A stretch of 64,000 nucleotides of DNA from Haliscomenobacter sp. GTDB lineage: Bacteria; Bacteroidota; Bacteroidia; Chitinophagales; Saprospiraceae. A model generated the notes under the pieces. That model saw nothing but the letters and a program-made list of their open reading frames with translations, was not told the DNA's origin and ran no database searches. The position numbers and the translations under genes were made by a program. The stretch spans positions 248,001 through 312,000 of the forward strand of contig JADJPL010000008.1 of the NCBI GenBank assembly GCA_016713275.1, written 5' to 3'. Shown here in pieces: positions 1-10,069 of this stretch (positions within the stretch are counted from its first letter, which is position 1; each line of letters starts with the position of its first letter).

Positions 1-951
1 TAAATTGGCCAGATCAACCGCTAAAGCGACCACATCCAGGGTGATTCCAATCCCCGAAACGACATTAGCGGAGCCGTACGCTCCGCCAGCCGCCACGCTC
101 CAGGCCGCAATGCTGCCTCCCAGCGCTACTCCGGTAAAAATGTAGCCCGTGACCTGGAGTTGATAGGCCCAGTAGGCCTCCAGTTCGGGAAAGGTCTGTC
201 CTTCAATAGCCCCCCAGCTAAACCGGACGTCATCGCCAAAGGTCACAAAGTTATTATTTCCGTCTCTGGACCCATTGACTTTAATATAAATTCCCTGGTT
301 ACTGCCTTGAACGATCAGCGGATAGGAATGGAGCGCGTCATCGGGGCCCGTTCTGGAAGCGATAATTTTCATTTGCCCCGATTTAGTCACGGTGCTTCGG
401 GTAACGCCTGCGGTTTTAATATTGAGGTCGACGCTATCGCGGTTGCCCAGATAATGGATTGGAGGCCTGGTATCGGAATTCCCTCCGGTTGTCCAATAGA
501 TCGACTGGGTTTTTTCCTCTGGGGCGCCTGTTCGGGCCAGCCTGCCGGCGACCGCCGCGTGCAACGCGTAAGGAACCCCCAGCAGCCGGGATTTGCTGAT
601 CACCCGGAAGGCCGGCGAGGCGGCGCTTTGCAGGGCCGCTTCAAGCCAGACGGGGCCTTTTTCCCAGGGAATGCGGGCGAAAGCGCCTTTTGGGGCAGTG
701 CCTTCTCCGATAACCAGCGAAAACAACCCGCGCGCATCGGTGACCACTTCGTGCGTTTCCGTATAAAAGGTCTCTCCGGATACAGCCTCCGGGCCCAACT
801 GAATGCGAACGACGACAGGGAAGTTAGCCAAAGGCAAGCCCGAGCCATCCCGAGCCACCGCTTGGTACGGAATCCCTTTGGCAACAGGTTGCGCGTGCAG
901 GGCTGCCCCAACCCCAAGGAAGATCATGAATAAAACCAGGGGATTTTTCAT
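1..951 (-). CDS. Secreted surface protein, paralogue of the next gene (3' end beyond the window)
   Basis: This frame stays open from an ATG at 951 to base 1, so the gene is cut by the left edge. It starts with a typical signal peptide (MKNPLVLFM...ALHAQ). The N-terminal domain (KGIPYQAVARDGSG, then a TDARGLFSLVIGEG block and LLGVPYALHA) is common at the start of large Bacteroidota surface proteins. The product aligns along its whole visible length with the gene at 1010-2917, sharing for example QSIYWTTGGNS, NQGIYIKVNGSRD, FVTFGDD and EGQTF.ELEA.W.YQLQV. About 317 residues are visible and they end in a glycine/alanine-rich stretch. The function is unknown. The 58-base gap and shared strand suggest co-transcription with the upstream paralogue. 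Confidence 0.75.
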   Translation of the reverse strand, partial: MKNPLVLFMIFLGVGAALHAQPVAKGIPYQAVARDGSGLPLANFPVVVRIQLGPEAVSGETFYTETHEVVTDARGLFSLVIGEGTAPKGAFARIPWEKGPVWLEAALQSAASPAFRVISKSRLLGVPYALHAAVAGRLARTGAPEEKTQSIYWTTGGNSDTRPPIHYLGNRDSVDLNIKTAGVTRSTVTKSGQMKIIASRTGPDDALHSYPLIVQGSNQGIYIKVNGSRDGNNNFVTFGDDVRFSWGAIEGQTFPELEAYWAYQLQVTGYIFTGVALGGSIAAWSVAAGGAYGSANVVSGIGITLDVVALAVDLANL

Positions 952-1009
952 ACGCATGCGTTTTTATCCGTTCTTATGAACCCGTTTTTTCGAAAACAGG
1001 AAAATCCGA

Positions 1010-2917
1010 TTATTTTGAAGCAGGCAATTGGCTGTCAATGAACGCCCATTGGGTGTAGAAAGATGGGTTTCGGCGCATTTCTTTCAGAATGGGCACCGGA
1101 TTATCCAGGAATTCCTGCATATAGGCTGTTTGGGTATCATAGCCTTGTTTTTTTAGTTCTTTTTCCACCTGAAAGGCCAAGCCCTTAAAGAAAGGTTCAT
1201 ACCGGTCCAGAAGCTGGTCTATCTGCTCGTCGGTGAAAACCTTCGTCATTTGGGTTTGCTGGGTTGACCTGGGAGCAGAAGCCGAAGCGAACGCGCTGGG
1301 ATCGAGCAATGGCTCTTTCCCTTCGAGGTAAGCCACGATGTTTTCTACCCGCCGGTTGAGCAGGTCTACTTTTTTGCTCAGGTCTTTGGAATTGATTCCT
1401 ACCGCAGTGTTGATGTAATTGAAAGGCACATCGGGGGCTCCGTCTTGCCAGGCTACCCCAACTACCCGGCCAAAATCGCCGGATTTCATATCCTGGGGAT
1501 GGACGGCAATCCCGTATCCATCGTGGTTTCCGGAAGGCAGGATATAATCCCCGGCAGAAACCGGTCCGACAACGCGCACGGGGACCTGCCCCATCAGGGC
1601 TATTTTTTCGTAAAGCGCTTCTTTTCCAGGCTCCGGGTTGTTGCCCAAAACAGCAGGCCGCATAGAAACCGCCATGTAGTAATCGGCATCCGCAGTATGT
1701 AGCGAAACTTTTCCAGCGGTTACGCCTACGATTTCTCCGAAGAACATATCGCGTTCGCCTTCCTGGCGGGGCAGCCACTCCGCATAGTCCCCTGCGCCGG
1801 AGGCATAAAACACGCCAATTTCCCTTCGGATGCCTACGCCCCAGGTAATGGAATTCGCCAGCACCCCGGCCGCTTCAACCGTAAACGCGATGATCTGCGC
1901 TACCGTCCCTGCGGTAGCAAAGCCATCGCAAACCGTGGACGTTTCCCCTACCGCCTGCAGAATCCAGGCGGCGATTCTCAGCCCAAGCGAAGCCCCTTGC
2001 AGCGCGAATACGGAAACCTGTAATTGGTAACGCCAGGTAGCTTCGAGTTCGGAAAAAGTTTGCCCCTCTACCCGGCCCCAGCTAAATTGCTGGTCGTCTC
2101 CAAACGTCAAAAAGTTGGTGGTATGATCTCTCGAACCATTGACCTTGATATAGATTCCCTGCTCGCTTCCTTCTATGGTGAGCGGATAGGCATTGATATC
2201 GCTGGATTCCCCATTGACCTGGGCGCCAGCGCGGATTTGGTACTGCCCTTCTTTCGTAATGCTGATCCGAACCGTGTCGTTGGTTTTAATGACAAAATCC
2301 TGCGCATCCCGGGTGCCGAGGAACTGTGTAGGCGGAGAGGTTAGCGAATTCCCCCCCGTAAGCCAGTAGATCGACTGATTTTTTTCTTCGCCTGGAGCAA
2401 GCTGGGTAGCCGTGTTCGCGTGCATGGCATAGGGAACAGCCAGCAGGTTGGAACGGCTGAGGAGGGTAAGTGGCTGCCCGGATTTGCCTCCCATCTCTAC
2501 GGTAAGCCAAATCTGTTCCTCCGCCCATGGAAGGGAGGCCAGAGCCCCTTTTATTCTTTTCCCTTGCCCGATGACCAGGTTGAATTGGCCCAAATCATCC
2601 GTTTTTACCTCGTGCTCTTCGCTATAAAGCGCAACGGAAATCGCCTCACTGCCCGATCCCAAAGATATCCTAAGAACGGTATTCTGATTGGCCATTGGCT
2701 GGCCTTGCGCATCCAAAGCCGTTGCCTGATAATGAATCCCCTCAGGAACAAACTGGGCTTGAAGGAAAAGAGGGAGGACCATGAGCAGCCCGAAAGCCAT
2801 AAAGGGAAGAGCCGTCGTTCGGAAGGAGGAAAACGCGTTGGAAACGACAGAAAAACCATGCGACAGCAGCGCCAGGAACAAAGAATTGCCCTTGGGAATA
2901 GGTAAAGGTTGCTTCAT
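1010..2917 (-). CDS. Secreted surface protein with C-terminal coiled coil, tandem paralogue of the preceding gene
   Basis: The product has 635 residues. The hydrophobic segment MAFGLLMVLPLFLQAQ lies about 38 residues in, so either the signal peptide is long or translation starts nearer that internal Met. The N-terminal domain (GIHYQATALDAQGQP, TDDLGQFNLVIGQG, LLAVPYAMHA) matches the paralogue. The middle is Gly/Ala-rich. Residues about 400-510 hold a block (PVRVVGPVSAGDYILPSG, then YGIAVHPQDM and GRVVGVAWQDG) that resembles tail-fibre or IMC-type autoproteolytic C-terminal regions. It is followed by a short heptad-like helix (SKDLSKKVDLLNRRVENI), which suggests trimerisation. No enzyme motif is visible. 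A surface fibre or adhesin is an inference. A -7 box at 3035-3042 faces this gene. Confidence 0.7.
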   Translation of the reverse strand: MKQPLPIPKGNSLFLALLSHGFSVVSNAFSSFRTTALPFMAFGLLMVLPLFLQAQFVPEGIHYQATALDAQGQPMANQNTVLRISLGSGSEAISVALYSEEHEVKTDDLGQFNLVIGQGKRIKGALASLPWAEEQIWLTVEMGGKSGQPLTLLSRSNLLAVPYAMHANTATQLAPGEEKNQSIYWLTGGNSLTSPPTQFLGTRDAQDFVIKTNDTVRISITKEGQYQIRAGAQVNGESSDINAYPLTIEGSEQGIYIKVNGSRDHTTNFLTFGDDQQFSWGRVEGQTFSELEATWRYQLQVSVFALQGASLGLRIAAWILQAVGETSTVCDGFATAGTVAQIIAFTVEAAGVLANSITWGVGIRREIGVFYASGAGDYAEWLPRQEGERDMFFGEIVGVTAGKVSLHTADADYYMAVSMRPAVLGNNPEPGKEALYEKIALMGQVPVRVVGPVSAGDYILPSGNHDGYGIAVHPQDMKSGDFGRVVGVAWQDGAPDVPFNYINTAVGINSKDLSKKVDLLNRRVENIVAYLEGKEPLLDPSAFASASAPRSTQQTQMTKVFTDEQIDQLLDRYEPFFKGLAFQVEKELKKQGYDTQTAYMQEFLDNPVPILKEMRRNPSFYTQWAFIDSQLPASK

Positions 2918-3372
2918 GAGTTATGATTTATTCGCTTTTCATCCCAAACGGCCCCTCCTTTTTGCATGCGGTGTTCGCGTATCGACATGCCCCAAAAAAG
3001 ACGAACACGATCGGATTTGTCGCGCTTTACTTATCAAAAGTACATAAACTTGCCCGGTTTTCGCGTTACCCTAATTTTAATTTTTTGTATAAATGCCTGA
3101 TTGCCATTTTTTTTCAAAACGCGGCTCTATCTTGTTTTGAAATGGATTCGCCCCTTTCAGCGCGATGCGTTGCCCTTGGCATGAAGAAAAAATACCCTGT
3201 TTGGGGTATACGCGACGCGAAGTAGACTTGTCTGATAAGATCGTTTTATCCCTGGCGTTAAATTAGACTTGTTGCGACAAGCCCAATTCCATCAGTATCG
3301 AAAAAAATCCGCCCCCTGCATTCCGGGTGCTATCGGATTTCCCCCAACCACTTTGGACTTTTTGTTGTTCTT
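2918..3372. other. Divergent intergenic region, comparatively AT-rich
   Basis: These 455 bases separate two divergent genes. The short open frames here have no recognisable domain or signal peptide. Apart from the -7 box at 3035-3042 on the minus strand, no repeat or RNA gene was recognised. Confidence 0.5.
3035..3042 (-). promoter_or_regulatory. Bacteroidota -7 promoter box (TAnnTTTG) for the 1010-2917 gene
   Basis: On the minus strand this reads TACTTTTG, a perfect match to the Bacteroidota sigma-ABfr -7 consensus TAnnTTTG. It would give a 5' leader of roughly 110 bases. No convincing -33 TTG was required for the call, so confidence is moderate. Confidence 0.4.
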
Positions 3373-3384
3373 TTGAGAAAAAAT

Positions 3385-3885
3385 ATGGCCGCTTTTTGGA
3401 TATTTTTCTGTCTTTCAGCACTTCCTGCCGCCCACCCTATTCATCTGACGCTTACGGACATGGCTTATTCCGAAAAGGAAAAGTCCCTTCAGGTCATCCA
3501 TAAAATTTTTGTAGACGATCTGGAGTTGCAGATGGAACAAATGGAAAAGGAGCGGGGCAGGGAAATCCGCCTGCAGTTGAATACGCCCAAGGAACACCCG
3601 GATGCCGGCAAATACCTCCAGGCGTATGTAAACGCCCTTTTTCAGGTGAAAGTCAACGGCAAAACCCTCTCCGGCAACCTGCTTGGCAAAGAATACGAAG
3701 GGGGCGCCGCCTGGATTTACGTGGAGTTCACCCAGGTGCCCCGCCCCAAACAAATCGAGATCCGCGACGAGTTCCTCATGAGCTTGTACGACGACCAGAA
3801 CAACCTCATCAACCTGGAAGTGGGGGACAAAAAAGGGAGTTTGCGGTTCCGCAAGGGGTATGTTTCCGACCGGGTAGAATTTTAA
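3385..3885 (+). CDS. DUF6702 family protein
   Basis: A secreted protein of about 166 residues. A TTG at 3373 is in frame, but the ATG at 3385 gives a cleaner signal peptide (MAAFWIFFCLSALPAAHP). The mature part begins with HPIHLTLTDMAYSEKEKSLQVIHKI..DDLE, the hallmark of the Bacteroidota DUF6702 family: a His-Pro next to the cleavage site and a beta-sandwich-like pattern. It ends with NNLINLEVGDKKGSLRF. Family members often sit beside M1-type peptidases or TonB-linked genes; an M1 peptidase lies 2.3 kb downstream here. The molecular function is unknown. Confidence 0.75.
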   Translation: MAAFWIFFCLSALPAAHPIHLTLTDMAYSEKEKSLQVIHKIFVDDLELQMEQMEKERGREIRLQLNTPKEHPDAGKYLQAYVNALFQVKVNGKTLSGNLLGKEYEGGAAWIYVEFTQVPRPKQIEIRDEFLMSLYDDQNNLINLEVGDKKGSLRFRKGYVSDRVEF

Positions 3886-3956
3886 GGGGGTATGTTCTTT
3901 TTTTGCTCGCCCAAAAAAAGAACCAAAAAAAAGGCGCTCCTTCGCCCTAACGCTCC

Positions 3957-4082
3957 GTGGAAAACGCCTTCGCTCTATGGGCTTTAACCGCTCTGAACGG
4001 CTATCTTTGCGTAAACCCTGCGTTTTGTGCGGTTAACCCCATAAGGCGATCCCGTTCTTCGAACGGGAACAGCGTTTTCCAC
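3957..4082 (+). other. Long imperfect inverted repeat with internal perfect hairpin
   Basis: GTGGAAAACGC (3957-3967) pairs perfectly with GCGTTTTCCAC (4072-4082). TATGGGCTTTAACCGC (3976-3991) pairs almost perfectly with 4029-4043. A third, perfect hairpin, CCCGTTC-TTC-GAACGGG, sits at 4051-4067. The -7 box at 4002-4009 lies in the central loop. The layout could be a cruciform, a decayed mobile element or a structured leader. Confidence 0.6.
4002..4009 (+). promoter_or_regulatory. Bacteroidota -7 promoter box upstream of the T9SS surface protein gene
   Basis: TATCTTTG is a perfect TAnnTTTG match, followed by a C as is common in the phylum. If used, transcription would start near 4017 and give a leader of about 260 bases to the GTG at 4279. 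Confidence 0.4.
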
Positions 4083-4278
4083 GGGCTCCGGGCTGCGGAG
4101 GGCAATGTCCGGACCAATCTAGCGCGAGCATGCCCAGACCATAGCGTCTGTGGGCTCCAGCGTCGGGCTACGTATCTCTTTGAGGCTCCATGCCCTTCCC
4201 CTGGAAAAGGTTTTGAAATACCTCCCAGGCTATTTAAATCCTTATCTTGCAGCCATTTCGCACCCAATTGACCGGCTT

Positions 4279-5859
4279 GTGAACGTTAACAACCGCTTTT
4301 TTCCGGTTCTTCTGCTAGCCTTCCTGGCCACTGCCAATGGAATAGCGCAAACCTATACTTATGTGAATGCGTTGGGCTGGGATAACGCCAGTAGCTGGAG
4401 CCCGGTTGGCGTTCCCCCCAACCCCTTGACCAGCGGGGAGGTCATCATCGATGGGCTTTGTCTTTTAACCACCCCCAAAACGATTGCCCCAGGAGCCTCC
4501 TTGCGCGTCAATTCCGGAAAATTGTTCCTTCAGCAGGCGAACCTCACCATCGAGGGGAGCTTCGTCAATCAGGGCTCCTACCTGTTATCATCGGGAACGC
4601 TGACAGTCTCGGGCGCCCTGCAAAATGACCCTGCCGGATCCTTCACGCAAAGCGGCGGAGCGGTTAGTATTTCCGGAACATTCCAAAACGATGGCGCTTA
4701 TTTATTAATTTCTCCCGGAACTGCCAATATCCTTCAGGGGGGGACGATGGTCAACGACAGCACGGTAATCAATCAGGGTACGTTCAATAATTATGGCTCC
4801 ATAACCAATAACCGTACGTTCCAATTAAGCGGGGGCGCCTTCAATAACGGCGACTCCCCAGGGGATTTATTCGAAAATGACGGGAGTTTCCAGTTTAGTT
4901 CCGGCGCCTTTTCCAACAACCACATCGACTATTTCGACAACAGCGGAGGGGTGTTCGAGGCTAGCGGAACGATTACCGGCGGTTTCAAAAATGCGGCAGG
5001 AGGGACGGTTTCTCCCACCAACTTAAATGGGGTGCTCACTATTACCGGCGATTTCATCAACGAAGGAACGCTGGAAATGGACGTCAGCGGCGCGCCTCAA
5101 AATGACCTGATTGCCGTGCAAGGAACCGCTACCCTGAACGGAACCCTGAACGTTACGGTGCACGATGCGCTTTCGTCCAATCCCTCCTTCACCCTCATCG
5201 ACGCCAATGCCTTCACCGGAACCTTCACCGGCGGCCCTACCCTACCCAATCCCTCCTACTGGACGATCGACGCTGCCGCGCCGGACTACGTCCTCATCTA
5301 CAACGGCCCGCCCCTGCCCATCCGTTTGCTCGATTTCTCCGGAGCGCAATCCGGGAATACCATCCTCTTAAACTGGTCCACCGCCTCCGAAGCCGATAAC
5401 GCCTTCGTGGAAGTGCAGCGGAGCCGCGACGGCCTCCGGTTTGAAGCCCTGGGAACCATCGCGGGCGCCGGCCCTTCGGATACTCCCAGGCACTACCAAT
5501 TCGCCGACGAAGCCCCTTTCCCTGGTATCAATTACTACCGGCTGCGGCAGGTGGACTTTAGCGGAGCGGAAACCTTATTTCCCGTCCTCGCCGTGGTCTT
5601 CAACGGATCGCCCGGCGCCCTTCAGATCATCCCCAATGTGGTCTCGGAAGTCCTTCATGTCCAACTGCCCGCCCCCTTTGCCGGGCCCGGAGAACTCTTC
5701 GTGATGGACCTTTTGGGCCGAACCGTTTGTAAAAATTCGGTCACTTTGGGCGGCCAAACCATACACCTGGAGGTAGGTTCTCTGCCCCAGGGTTCCTATT
5801 GGCTCGTCCTCCGAAGCGGTGGTTCGATTTCGGTGGCGAGGTTTGTCGTTCAACGGTAA
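4279..5859 (+). CDS. T9SS-exported, repeat-rich adhesin-like surface protein
   Basis: The frame is open from 4150, but the only sensible signal peptide starts at GTG 4279 (VNVNNRFFPVLLLAFLATANGIAQ). The mature protein opens with YVNALGWDNASSWSPVGVPP, typical of haemagglutinin/filamentous G8-like domains. About ten degenerate repeats with G.F.N.G and SG.LTVSG patterns follow, suggesting a beta-helix. After PLPIRLLDFSG comes a fibronectin-like block (ILLNWSTASEADNAFVEVQR) and a C-terminal T9SS type A sorting domain (FVMDLLGRTV, GSLPQGSYWLVLRSGG, FVVQR). It is therefore probably exported by PorSS/T9SS and attached to the cell surface. Ligand unknown. Confidence 0.75.
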   Translation: MNVNNRFFPVLLLAFLATANGIAQTYTYVNALGWDNASSWSPVGVPPNPLTSGEVIIDGLCLLTTPKTIAPGASLRVNSGKLFLQQANLTIEGSFVNQGSYLLSSGTLTVSGALQNDPAGSFTQSGGAVSISGTFQNDGAYLLISPGTANILQGGTMVNDSTVINQGTFNNYGSITNNRTFQLSGGAFNNGDSPGDLFENDGSFQFSSGAFSNNHIDYFDNSGGVFEASGTITGGFKNAAGGTVSPTNLNGVLTITGDFINEGTLEMDVSGAPQNDLIAVQGTATLNGTLNVTVHDALSSNPSFTLIDANAFTGTFTGGPTLPNPSYWTIDAAAPDYVLIYNGPPLPIRLLDFSGAQSGNTILLNWSTASEADNAFVEVQRSRDGLRFEALGTIAGAGPSDTPRHYQFADEAPFPGINYYRLRQVDFSGAETLFPVLAVVFNGSPGALQIIPNVVSEVLHVQLPAPFAGPGELFVMDLLGRTVCKNSVTLGGQTIHLEVGSLPQGSYWLVLRSGGSISVARFVVQR

Positions 5860-5890
5860 AGCGTTTAGGCGTTGGGGCCAACCCTAAAGA

Positions 5891-6084
5891 AGTGCAGGGT
5901 TCACGTCTGGCGGCGCTATTTGGCTTGCAGACACAATCTGAAGATTGAACTATCCGTAGACGGAAGTCTACGGACAACAGGGGGCGTTGGGGCAAGTGAG
6001 GGTGCACGTCTGACGGCGCTATTTGGCTTACAAACGCAATCTGAAGATTGAACTATCCGTAGACGGAAGTCTACGGACAACAGG
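5891..6084. repeat. Tandem pair of hairpin repeat A (about 90 bp each)
   Basis: Two units, 5891-5981 and 5995-6084, differ at only a few positions. Each contains GGCGCTATTTGGCTT, then hairpin CAATCT-GA-AGATTG and hairpin CGTAGAC-GGAA-GTCTACG, then GACAACAGG. The two-hairpin core recurs at 13270-13319, 23011-23069 and 46812-46920. The repeat lies between the stop at 5859 and the promoter at 6125. Nothing else was recognised in the 5860-6182 gap. Confidence 0.8.
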
Positions 6085-6124
6085 CGTCTAAACGCCCAAA
6101 CGCCTAAACGTCTAAACATTTTTT

Positions 6125-6132
6125 TATCTTTG
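6125..6132 (+). promoter_or_regulatory. Bacteroidota -7 promoter box for the M1 peptidase gene
   Basis: TATCTTTG is a perfect TAnnTTTG match, about 50 bases before the ATG at 6183. This gives a normal-length leader. Confidence 0.5.
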
Positions 6133-6182
6133 CGCCCATTGTGGAGAACCAATTTTTTTTCTGTAACAATCCTTTTTGCGAA

Positions 6183-8554
6183 ATGAAATCATTCACACGA
6201 CTGTTTTGCTGCTGTTTAGCAGCTTGGGCCTGGCATCTTCGGCTTTCGCCCAATCCAACACCGACCAAACGAAGTTCCGGCAATTAGGCGTGGAGCTACC
6301 TACCCCCAACACCTACCGCACCGCTTCCGGCGCACCCGGCGAAGATTACTGGCAACAGCGGGCCGACTACGACATTAAGGTAGAGATCGACGACGAAAAG
6401 CAGCGCCTTTATGGCAAAGAGACCATTACGTACAATAACCTGTCGCCCCACCCACTGAGCTACGTGTGGATTCAGCTCGACCAGAACGTGGTGCACCCTA
6501 ACTCCGACACCTACAAAACGACGACCAACAAGCTCTCCGAGCGCTCTACCCTGACCCAGCTCAATATGATGACCGATACAACGTTCGACGGCGGCTTCAA
6601 GATCGAATACGTCAAGGATGCAACAGGCAAAGCGCTGAAGTACACCATCAACAAAACCATGATGCGGGTAGACCTGCCTGCGCCTTTGGCCGCCAAAACG
6701 GGTAAGTTGACCCTTCAGATCGGCTGGTGGTACAACATCAACGACCGCCAGAACCCCCTCTTGTCTGCTGATTCCCGGGGCGGGTTTGAATTCTTCCCCG
6801 AAGACGGCAACTACCTGTACACCCTCGCTCAGTGGTTCCCGCGCATGGCCGTGTACGACGACTACAACGGCTGGCAGCACAAGCAGTTCCTGGGCCGCGG
6901 AGAATTTACCCTGCCTTTCGGCAACTACACCGTAGCCATCACCGTGCCGTCCGACCATATCGTCGCTGCCACCGGCGTACTCCAGAACGCGAAAGACGTA
7001 CTCACGCCAGAGCAACTCAAACGGTTTGAAGCTTCTAAAACATCCGCCAACCCCGTGGTGATCGTCACCCAGGAAGAAGCGACAGCTAAAGAGAAAACCA
7101 AAGCGACTACCAAGAAAACCTGGATCTACAAAGCGGAAAACGTACGCGATTACGCCTTTGGCACGTCCCGGAAATACATTTGGGACGCCATGGGCGTGCA
7201 ACTCGACGGAGCAGCGCACAACCCGATCATGGCGATGTCGTACTATCCGAAAGAAGCCAACCCGCTGTACGGGCAGTACTCCACCGAGGCGGTAGCGCAT
7301 ACGCTGAGGATATACTCCAAGCATACGTTCCCTTACCCCTACCCTGTCGCCATCTCGGTGGAAGCCTCCAACGGGATGGAATATCCGATGATCTGCTTCA
7401 ACTACGGCCGCCCGGAGAAAGACGGCACCTACTCCGACCGCACCAAATACGGCATGCTCTCCGTGGTGTTCCACGAAGTGGGGCACAACTTTTTCCCTAT
7501 GATCGTCAACTCCGACGAGCGCCAGTGGACGTGGATGGATGAAGGCATCAACTCCTTCTGCCAGTTTCTTGCCGAGCAGGAATGGCAGCGCGACTACCCG
7601 AGCGGCAGCGGACCCGCAAGGAATATCATCTCCTATATGAAAGCGGATAAAAGCGTGCAGAACCCCATCATGACCAACTCCGAGTCGATTATTAATTTCG
7701 GAAGCAACGCCTATGGCAAGCCTGCCACCGCCATGAATATCCTGCGCGAAACCGTGATGGGGCGCGAACTGTTCGACTTCGCCTTCCGGGAATACGCGCG
7801 CCGTTGGGCGTTCAAGCACCCAACTCCTGCTGATCTCTTCCGCACCATGGAAGACGCTTCCGGGATGGACCTCGACTGGTTCTGGAGAGGCTGGTTCTAC
7901 ACCACCGATAACGTGGACATTTCCCTCGACAACGTCGCGGAATTCCGCCTCGACTCCAAAAACCCGGAGGTGGAAAAACCGCTGCTGGCCCAAAAGACTA
8001 AGGAGAAACTGGAGAACGACGTCACCTATCAGAACAATAAAAAGGATCTGACTACCGTAGCTGTCGAGCGCAATCCGGCGTTGAACGATTTCTACAACAG
8101 CTACGACCCGAACGGGATCACCACCGGAGATCGCGAACGCTACAAGCAATACCTGCAGACGCTGGACCCCAAAGAACGGGCGCTGCTCGAATCGGGCAAG
8201 CGTTTCTACCAGCTCGATTTCTCCAACAAAGGCGGACTCGTGATGCCGCTAATCCTGAAGTTCGTCTTTGAAGACGGCTCCTCCCATATCCGGCGCATCC
8301 CCGCCGAGATCTGGCGCCTCAATGACAAAGAGGTCACCAAGGTGTTCGCTTTCGACAAGCCGGTCGTCGAGGTCATCCTCGACCCCAGCGAAGAAACCGC
8401 CGACGTAGACACCGAGAACAACTTCTTCCCCCGCAAGCCTCAAATGTCCAAATTTGAGCTGTTCAAGCAGCAGGGCGGCATGCGCCGCGGCGGCCCAATG
8501 GGCGAAAACCCCATGCAGGCAGCGAAGAAGGAAGGCCAGAAGGCCGGAAATTAG
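6183..8554 (+). CDS. M1 family metallopeptidase (secreted aminopeptidase)
   Basis: About 790 residues. The zinc-binding HEVGH motif is followed 18 residues later by the Glu of WMDEGIN, which is the M1 HExxH-x18-E arrangement. An NGMEYPM segment takes the place of the GAMEN exopeptidase motif. The signal peptide ends SSAFAQ. In-frame translation could begin only at TTG 6176. However, ATG 6183 followed by AAAA instead of the recorded AAA would give the classical start MKIIHTTVLLLFSS, so one base is probably missing from that homopolymer. M1 enzymes remove N-terminal residues from peptides. The signal peptide places it in the periplasm or outside the cell. The C-terminal tail is rich in Gly, Arg and Met. 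Confidence 0.9.
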
Positions 8555-8640
8555 ACGGTGGACGGTGGACGTTAGACGGTGGACGGTGGACGGTACAACC
8601 CCGTCTCCCGTCTCCCGTCTCCCGTCTACCGTTTAACCGC
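8555..8640. repeat. Heptamer arrays in convergent orientation (GACGGTG / CCGTCTC)
   Basis: The plus-strand gene ends at 8554 and is followed by GACGGTGGACGGTGG-type heptamers. The minus-strand gene ending at 8626 is preceded on this strand by CCGTCTCCCGTCTCC. Each gene therefore has the G-rich strand in its 3' trailer, and the two arrays form an inverted repeat that could terminate both. Confidence 0.7.
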
Positions 8641-10069
8641 TTTGCCCGGCAAATTCCCCATCGTTTCGCCGTCTCTCCATACTTCCTGGCCGTTGACCCA
8701 AACCTGCAGAATCCCTTCGGATAAGGCGGTGGGCTGGACCATATCGGCGTGGTCGGTTACCGTATTCGGGTCAAAGAGCACCAAATCTGCCTTAAAGCCG
8801 GGCTGAAGAAGGCCCAGATCCCGGAATCCCATGTTTTGGGCAGCCAGGGAAGTCATTTTCCGCACCGCTTCGGGCAGGTCGAAGAGCCCTTGCTCCCGTT
8901 GGTATAACCGCAACACCTTGGGAAAGCTCCCCGCTCCCCGGGGGTGCGTACCGTTGAGCGTGCCATCGGTACATACATTGCTCCAGGGCCAGGCCAGCAA
9001 CTTGCCGACATCAGAGGGGTCCATGCTGGTACAAATCACGCTTTCTTCGGCTTGCTGCTCCAGAACGGTTTTGATCAGATCCAGGTAAACGATCTCGGGC
9101 GCTTGTCCGCGGGCGGCGGCAAGGTCCGCCAGGGTTTGTCCTTCCAGGGTCGTGTCGGGCTCGTAGTTGGCGATGAACATGCCTTCGGGGGTCGTCAGTT
9201 CAGTAAGGGCAAACCGTGCTGCGTTTAGATCGGTAAAATTCCGGTCGGGAAATAAGACGGTCATGGTAGACTGCCAGTATTCGTACGGATACACATCCGC
9301 AGTCACCTGAACGCCCCGTTTCCGGGCTTTATCCAGGACCTGGAGCAAGCTGTCGGCCTTTCCCCATTGACTGACGATAGCCAGTTTCATGTGCGAAATC
9401 TGTACCGGGATCTTTACTTTTTTTCCTATGAAAAGAATTTCTTCCACCGCCTCTTTCAGGAACCGGTCTTCGCTCCGGATATGGCTGATATATCGGGCGT
9501 TGTAGGTTTTCAGCACCCTGGACAAAGCGAGTACTTCATCCCGGGAGGAATAAATGCCAGGGTCGTACTCCAGTCCGGTGGCCAGGCCCAGAGCCCCGGA
9601 TTCGAGTTCCTGGGCCAGCATGACTTTCATCTTTTCGACTTCCGCCGCGCTGGCCTGACGGGTAAAGTTGCCCATGGCGCGGCGGCGCAGGGTGTTGTGC
9701 CCGGCATAGGAGGCCACGTTTACTGCTACGGGAGTGGAATCCAGTTTTTCCCATAGTTCGCGGAGCGGAAAATGCGAGCCGCCGTCTTGCCCCACGACAA
9801 TCGTGGTGATGCCCTGGCTGACCACTTCCGGCATGGAACGTTTCTCAAACATATCCCGGTCGTGGTGGCTGTGGGTATCGATGAAGCCTGGCGAAAGGAC
9901 TTTTTCTTTACCATCTACGACGCGCTCGCCAGGGTTGGGGACCAGAACCTTCCCCTACTTCCAGTATCCTGTTCCCCTGGAGGCGCAGTTCGCCTTTTTG
10001 AAGCGGCTTTCCTGTACCATCTGCCAGGAGAACGTTGGTGATCCGGGTCGTCCGGTAGCGGTCGATCAT
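8626..10069 (-). CDS. N-acyl-D-amino-acid deacylase family amidohydrolase (one frameshift)
   Basis: About 480 residues once a frameshift near 9955 is bridged. It starts at ATG 10069 (MIDRYRTTRITNVLLADGTG). That start overlaps the stop of the serine hydrolase gene as ATGA, so translation is coupled. After the shift the sequence reads GFIDTHSHHDRD, the HxH metal site of the superfamily, then SHIRSE (His ligand), QISHMKL, CTDGT (Asp ligand) and the closing LLQPGFKADLVLFDPNTV. No signal peptide is visible at this start, so the product is presumably cytoplasmic unless the gene is fused upstream. The family hydrolyses N-acyl-D-amino acids or D-aminoacyl peptides. A second, divergent member lies at 25023-26693, again next to a serine hydrolase. 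Confidence 0.8.

Noticed and set aside
6296..8149. 617-codon open frame on the minus strand
   Set aside because: It is antisense to the M1 peptidase, has a Val/Gly/Arg/His-rich composition without domains, and exists because of codon bias in the real gene.
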